A stretch of 10,780 bases of DNA, taken from NCBI GenBank assembly GCA_002373855.1, contig DFKO01000122.1, positions 1-10,780 on the forward strand, given 5' to 3'. Origin of the DNA: Lachnospiraceae bacterium UBA3643 (GTDB taxonomy: Bacteria; Bacillota; Clostridia; Lachnospirales; Lachnospiraceae). Shown one piece after another: positions 7,081 to 10,780 of this stretch (positions are counted from its first letter, which is position 1; every line of letters begins with the position of its first letter). A program made the position numbers and the translations under genes. Below the pieces are notes generated by a model that was not told where the DNA came from, did no database searches, and saw nothing but the letters and a program-made list of their open reading frames with translations.

Positions 7081-7119
7081 ATGCCTCCCGTTGCCTCGGC
7101 AACGGGAAAGGCATTTTTT
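7081..7119 (+). terminator. Strong intrinsic terminator after the pilin-like gene
   Basis: CCCGTTGC (7087-7094) pairs with GCAACGGG (7099-7106) around a CTCG loop. An outer helix of ATGCCT (7081-7086) with AGGCAT (7109-7114) is separated from it by a two-base bulge, and a T-run follows to 7119. It sits 26 bases after the pilin stop and before the next gene. It may set the pilin apart as an abundant short transcript, with partial read-through to the downstream genes. Confidence 0.85.
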
Positions 7120-7203
7120 AACTTTTATAGACTTGATTTTTTTGCGCAGCCCGATTGTTTATGTTTTGCAACGATACGACCTTGGATATACAGGTATAAA
7201 GAT

Positions 7204-7686
7204 ATGAAAAAGAAATATTATGACGAAGATGAGATCTGGGATGAGATCGACGGCTTCTATGAAGAAAATGCCGATACTACCTTAAGGGAGACCATCGATA
7301 CAACAGGATATGAGGAATCATCAGAGGATGACGATGAAGTATTTGACAAGGATGCACTTACCTACGGAGAGGATGACCATCCCGAATATGTCAGGTCACT
7401 GACATACGACCTCATTGATGAGAAGGGTAACAGGATCAAAAATGAGCTTGTTGGTCGTCTTGATATGGAGGATGGTACATATGTGCTCATGCATCCTATT
7501 GATTCACCGGACCCGGCGCTTCTTAACATCTTCAGGGCGTGGGAGGATCCAAATGAGGGACTTCAGCTTGAGGGTATATCGGACCCTGATGAATTTGCAA
7601 GGGTAGCCGCCTTTGCGGAGAAGGTTTTGTATGATGATCCTGAGGCAACCGATATTCCGGGCGGCGGAATACAGTGGAGTGATTAA
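7204..7686 (+). CDS. Acidic DUF1292-like protein
   Basis: A 160-residue protein when started at the ATG at 7204. The same frame is open back to an ATG at 7081, but that codon is the base of the terminator stem. The extra 41 residues would be encoded by hairpin and spacer and look unlike protein, so the shorter start is chosen; its ribosome site (AGG at 7192-7194) is weak. Residues of about 1-60 are very acidic and probably disordered. Residues of about 66-140 resemble DUF1292/YrzB-type proteins: a strand with D-E-K-G-N, then YVLMHPID, an Asp/Pro stretch, and a final helix with DPDEFARVAAFAEKVL. The role of that family is not known. It overlaps no neighbour and stops five bases before the CPBP gene, so the two are probably co-transcribed. 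The function here is unassigned. Confidence 0.75.
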   Translation: MKKKYYDEDEIWDEIDGFYEENADTTLRETIDTTGYEESSEDDDEVFDKDALTYGEDDHPEYVRSLTYDLIDEKGNRIKNELVGRLDMEDGTYVLMHPIDSPDPALLNIFRAWEDPNEGLQLEGISDPDEFARVAAFAEKVLYDDPEATDIPGGGIQWSD

Positions 7687-7691
7687 ATGTT

Positions 7692-8759
7692 ATGGCTGCT
7701 GGAGATAAGGATAAAAATGACAGCTTGTACAGCGGAGCAAAAAAAGTTTTTGCCCTGACAGAAAAGCTTGACAGCTTTGAAAACCGAAATCGTAAAAAGA
7801 AAGAAGAAAAAGCCCGAAAAAAAGAAGAAGAGAGATTAAAAAAACAGGAAGAGCTAAAGCAAAAGGATATCAACACCAAAAAGCTCCTGTCCGAGGCTTC
7901 TTTTTCGGAGATGAACGGGCAGCAGAAGGTATTTATCTCGATAAAGCTTTTCTTTTATGCGGGGATGCCTTTTTTCATATATATGTTTACTCCGGCAATC
8001 ATAATCGCTCTGTGTACGGGACTGATCTACGGGGATTTTAAGAATATATCAGAGAATTATCGTGTCACCGCAAACAATTTTTACTCGTTCATCGGTATAG
8101 TCTGTGCTCTTATCTTCATATTCAGATCCTCAAGAAAAAGGGGATCTACGGTAAGCAGGGATATTACTTTTACTTTAAAAGACCTGAACTGGAAATATAT
8201 GGGATTTATGTTTCTTTTCGGGTTTTCGGCGTCCGTATGTATATCCGCATTGCTTACGCTGCTTCCCGACAGCCTGATGGCAGGTTATGACGCCGTCACA
8301 AGCGATGTCAGAAACGGATATGATATGGTACTGGCACTGGTCACAGTATCGGTGATCGACCCGGTTGCAGAGGAGATAGTATTCAGAGGCTATATGTTAA
8401 ACCGGCTTCTGCCCACACTTAAGGAAAAGGTATCGATAATCATCGTGACAGCGATCTTTTCACTTTGCCATCTGTCACCTCTATGGATATTGTATGGCAT
8501 AGTACTTGGATGGGTGCTTGCAAAGATCTCGATAAGGCATGACAACATAGCCTATTCGATAGCGATCCATTCGGGCTTTAATATGACTGTGGTTGTGAAT
8601 TACCTGATATCAAAAAATGAGCTTCTTGAAAAGACTTTTTTCGGAAGCAGATTTACGATAGCGGCCTACGCATTGCTTTTCGGGGCAGCAGTGTACGCAT
8701 TGATACTTTATTATAATAAAAGCGAAAATCTTGGACTGAGGCTATGGCCAAGGTCGTGA
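7692..8759 (+). CDS. CPBP-family intramembrane metalloprotease with Lys-rich coiled-coil N-terminus
   Basis: A 355-residue membrane protein. Residues of about 30-60 form a Lys/Glu-rich coiled coil on the cytoplasmic side. Hydrophobic segments follow at about 83-113, 130-145, 169-191, 212-224, 247-262, 264-279, 286-304 and 321-341. The CPBP (Abi, Rce1-like) motifs are complete: E227-E228 with R232 (AEEIVFRGYML), H260 in the FSLCH motif, and H293 with N297 in HSGFN. The protein is therefore probably an active protease rather than a degraded homologue. Relatives include CAAX-processing enzymes and bacteriocin-immunity proteins. Its place between the pilin-like and coupling-ATPase genes suggests it processes a membrane component of the secretion system or a small peptide; this is inferred. 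The start overlaps no gene and lies a few bases past the preceding stop, suggesting translational coupling. Confidence 0.88.
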   Translation: MAAGDKDKNDSLYSGAKKVFALTEKLDSFENRNRKKKEEKARKKEEERLKKQEELKQKDINTKKLLSEASFSEMNGQQKVFISIKLFFYAGMPFFIYMFTPAIIIALCTGLIYGDFKNISENYRVTANNFYSFIGIVCALIFIFRSSRKRGSTVSRDITFTLKDLNWKYMGFMFLFGFSASVCISALLTLLPDSLMAGYDAVTSDVRNGYDMVLALVTVSVIDPVAEEIVFRGYMLNRLLPTLKEKVSIIIVTAIFSLCHLSPLWILYGIVLGWVLAKISIRHDNIAYSIAIHSGFNMTVVVNYLISKNELLEKTFFGSRFTIAAYALLFGAAVYALILYYNKSENLGLRLWPRS

Positions 8760-8789
8760 AAATATAAATAATAACGGAGAGCGGGATTT

Positions 8790-10780
8790 ATGAGTAAAGA
8801 AAAAGAAAACAGCTTGTTAAAGAAAATTGTCCTTAATGTCGTGATCATTGTTCTGATGGTGATCATACTCGGATATGTCATAATGGCTTTTCTGAACGGG
8901 ATGCCGGTATATTCGCAGACTCACAAGATGAGTGCCTTTTGGATACCGAGTCTGTTCCTTAACGGACAAACATATCTGCTCGGAGCTGTCGGAGCAGCAG
9001 CTTTTGTGATCTTGTATCTTATATATGCAAGACCAAGCGCAGCCAAGGGCAAGAGACTGATGAATTCCAAAGCAGGTGATGTTGACAACAGCCCTCTTGA
9101 GAATTCCCACTGGATGAGCCAGAAAGAGGTTAATGACAATTTCCCTCCTTCAAAGTTTACCCAGCTCGGTAACAACAAAAAAGACGGAATCCCCCTCTAC
9201 GCAGTATATAACAATAAAAAGAAAGAACTTGATATAAATATTGCTTCCGGAATGCATTCAATCATCATCGGTGCTACCGGTTCCGGTAAGACAACCACAT
9301 TCGTTAACCCCATGGTGCAGATTCTCGGTCATTCGGCAGCAGGTTCGTCAATGATCTGTACTGACCCTAAGGGTGAGCTTTTCCAGATGCATTCAAAGAT
9401 GCTGACAGACCACGGTTACAAGTGTATGGTACTTGACCTTCGTGATCCCTACAGCTCATTCAGATGGAATCCCCTTGCAGACTTTTATGACAGATACCAG
9501 ATATTCTTATCTGTCGGTGACGAGATATATAAGAGAACAGACGACCCTACCGAAAGCGGTCTTGAACTTGTAGATGATGTCTCAGAGTACGGCGATATCT
9601 GGTACGAGTACGAGGGCAAGGCATATGCCATCCGTAAGAAACTCTTAACAGCCATCAAGATCCAGAAGCAGAAGATATACGATGAGATATACGAGGACTT
9701 AAACGACCTTGTATCCGTTATCTGTCCTATCGAGTCCCAGTCAGATCCCGTATGGGAGAAGGGTGCGAGATCCATCATCATGGCTGTATGTATTGCCATG
9801 CTTGAGGACAGTGAGTTCCCCGAGCTCGAGATGACCAGAGACAAGTACTGCTTCTATAACGTAAACAAGATCATCGGTAATTCCGAGAATGAATACGAGA
9901 ACCTCAAGAATTATTTTGCAGGCCGTTCAAAGCTTTCAAAGGCTGTAGGCCTCTCAAGACAGGTTCTCTCGGCAGCAGAGAATACGCTTAACTCATACAT
10001 GTCCATCGCGCTTGACAAGCTGTCGATGTTCAACGATGAGGGTCTTTGCTCACTTACAAGTAATACGGATATCGATCCGGCCCAGTTTGCCTATGAGCCC
10101 ACGGCACTGTTCCTCAAGATACCCGATGAGAAGGATACGAGACATGCACTTGCAGCCGTATTCATCCTCTGTATCTACAAGGCGCTCATCAAGGTTGCAT
10201 CCGCAAGAGAGGATCTCTCTCTTCCGAGAAATGTTTATTTCATCCTCGATGAGTTCGGTAATATGCCCAAGATCGATAAATTTGACAAGATGATCACCGT
10301 AGGTCGAAGCCGTAAGATATGGTTCAATATGATCCTTCAGTCTTACACCCAGCTTAATAATGTATACGGCGATAATATCGCAAATATCGTTAAGTCAAAC
10401 TGCGGTTTCAAGATGTTCATCGGATCAAATGATATAGCTACCTGCGAGGAGTTCTCAAAGCTCTGCGGTAATACCACAGTCAATACAAACAGTGTATCCA
10501 GCCAGCTCCAGGATGTACATGGCAACTTTAATGTATCCACCCAGATGCAGGTGAGACCGCTTATTTATCCTTCCGAGCTTCAGAAGCTTAATAATAAGCA
10601 GAGTACGGGTAATGCCATCGTGGTAACCTTTGGTAACGATCCGATCAAGACCAAATTCACACCGAGCTACCGCTGTCCTCTTTATGAATTTGCAACTATG
10701 GATATGACGGCCGTGAAGGAAAATGCATTCTTCGGTGATGAAGTATTTTATGATATAGAAGAGCGTAATGCCATTGTTCT
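8790..10780 (+). CDS. VirD4/TraG-family type IV coupling ATPase (3' end outside window)
   Basis: The frame is open from the ATG at 8790, preceded by GGAG at 8776-8779 and a TAA at 8772, to the right edge: 663 residues plus two bases, so the C-terminus is missing. Two N-terminal membrane helices (about residues 12-35 and 62-80) anchor it to the membrane. The Walker A motif GATGSGKT is at 161-168. The Walker B strand YFILDEFG (483-490) carries D487-E488, and a conserved Gln follows at about 517 in ILQSYTQL. Sequence after Walker A (DPKGELF) and around residue 510 (VGRSRKIWF) is typical of TraG/VirD4 proteins of clostridial conjugative elements. These hexameric ATPases recognise DNA-relaxase complexes or protein substrates and feed them to the type IV channel. 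It follows the CPBP gene by 30 bases without a terminator. No relaxase is visible in the window, so whether it moves DNA, protein or both is open. Confidence 0.93.
   Translation, partial: MSKEKENSLLKKIVLNVVIIVLMVIILGYVIMAFLNGMPVYSQTHKMSAFWIPSLFLNGQTYLLGAVGAAAFVILYLIYARPSAAKGKRLMNSKAGDVDNSPLENSHWMSQKEVNDNFPPSKFTQLGNNKKDGIPLYAVYNNKKKELDINIASGMHSIIIGATGSGKTTTFVNPMVQILGHSAAGSSMICTDPKGELFQMHSKMLTDHGYKCMVLDLRDPYSSFRWNPLADFYDRYQIFLSVGDEIYKRTDDPTESGLELVDDVSEYGDIWYEYEGKAYAIRKKLLTAIKIQKQKIYDEIYEDLNDLVSVICPIESQSDPVWEKGARSIIMAVCIAMLEDSEFPELEMTRDKYCFYNVNKIIGNSENEYENLKNYFAGRSKLSKAVGLSRQVLSAAENTLNSYMSIALDKLSMFNDEGLCSLTSNTDIDPAQFAYEPTALFLKIPDEKDTRHALAAVFILCIYKALIKVASAREDLSLPRNVYFILDEFGNMPKIDKFDKMITVGRSRKIWFNMILQSYTQLNNVYGDNIANIVKSNCGFKMFIGSNDIATCEEFSKLCGNTTVNTNSVSSQLQDVHGNFNVSTQMQVRPLIYPSELQKLNNKQSTGNAIVVTFGNDPIKTKFTPSYRCPLYEFATMDMTAVKENAFFGDEVFYDIEERNAIV

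Noticed and set aside
7081..7203. N-terminal extension of the DUF1292-like protein
   Set aside because: These bases form an intrinsic terminator and a spacer, and the translated residues look non-coding.
10012..10293. 93-codon plus-strand frame within the coupling ATPase region
   Set aside because: It is out of frame with the VirD4/TraG gene, whose Walker B motif occupies the same bases; Arg/Ser-rich shadow.
1..10780. tRNA, rRNA, CRISPR array, insertion sequence or attachment site
   Set aside because: None was seen by eye: no regular spaced repeats, no transposase or integrase reading frame, and no cloverleaf-like stretch in the intergenic gaps.

Overview
The window looks like chromosomal or integrated-element DNA of a low-to-moderate GC Firmicute, most likely a clostridial (Lachnospiraceae-like) anaerobe. 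The grounds are strong AGGAGG-type ribosome binding sites, a sigma-A style promoter, a SpoIIAB/SpoIIAA-type protein pair, a DUF1292-like protein, and a Gram-positive VirD4/TraG-type coupling ATPase. This placement is by eye, without any database search. Every supported gene is on the + strand, and the minus-strand open frames are short shadows.

Region 1 (1-5681) holds three genes in tandem. The first is a very large charged protein whose reading frame is open at the left edge, so its start is missing. It carries a papain-like Q-C-H-D set of residues and ends in a Lys-rich tail. The second is a 762-residue charged helical protein with one hydrophobic hairpin. The third is a small acidic protein whose layout resembles the YbjN/secretion-chaperone fold. 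None of the three is recognised by name.

Region 2 (5682-6552) holds two small regulators, each with its own promoter candidate: an RsbW/SpoIIAB-type ATPase and a STAS-domain anti-anti-sigma-like protein. Together they form a partner-switching pair. No sigma factor and no PP2C phosphatase is visible nearby.

Region 3 (6553-10780) looks like part of a type IV secretion or conjugation operon. An AT-rich leader with operator-like TGCAACA repeats precedes a VirB2/TrbC-like two-helix pilin candidate, followed by a strong intrinsic terminator. Then come an acidic DUF1292-like protein, a CPBP-family membrane protease with an unusual Lys-rich coiled-coil head, and a VirD4/TraG coupling ATPase cut off by the right edge.

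Taken together, the layout is compatible with large protein substrates (one a possible cysteine protease, one possibly membrane-active), a possible chaperone, a partner-switching regulator, and the secretion machinery. That is the most interesting hypothesis here. It rests on gene order and motif reading, and the functional links are inference.
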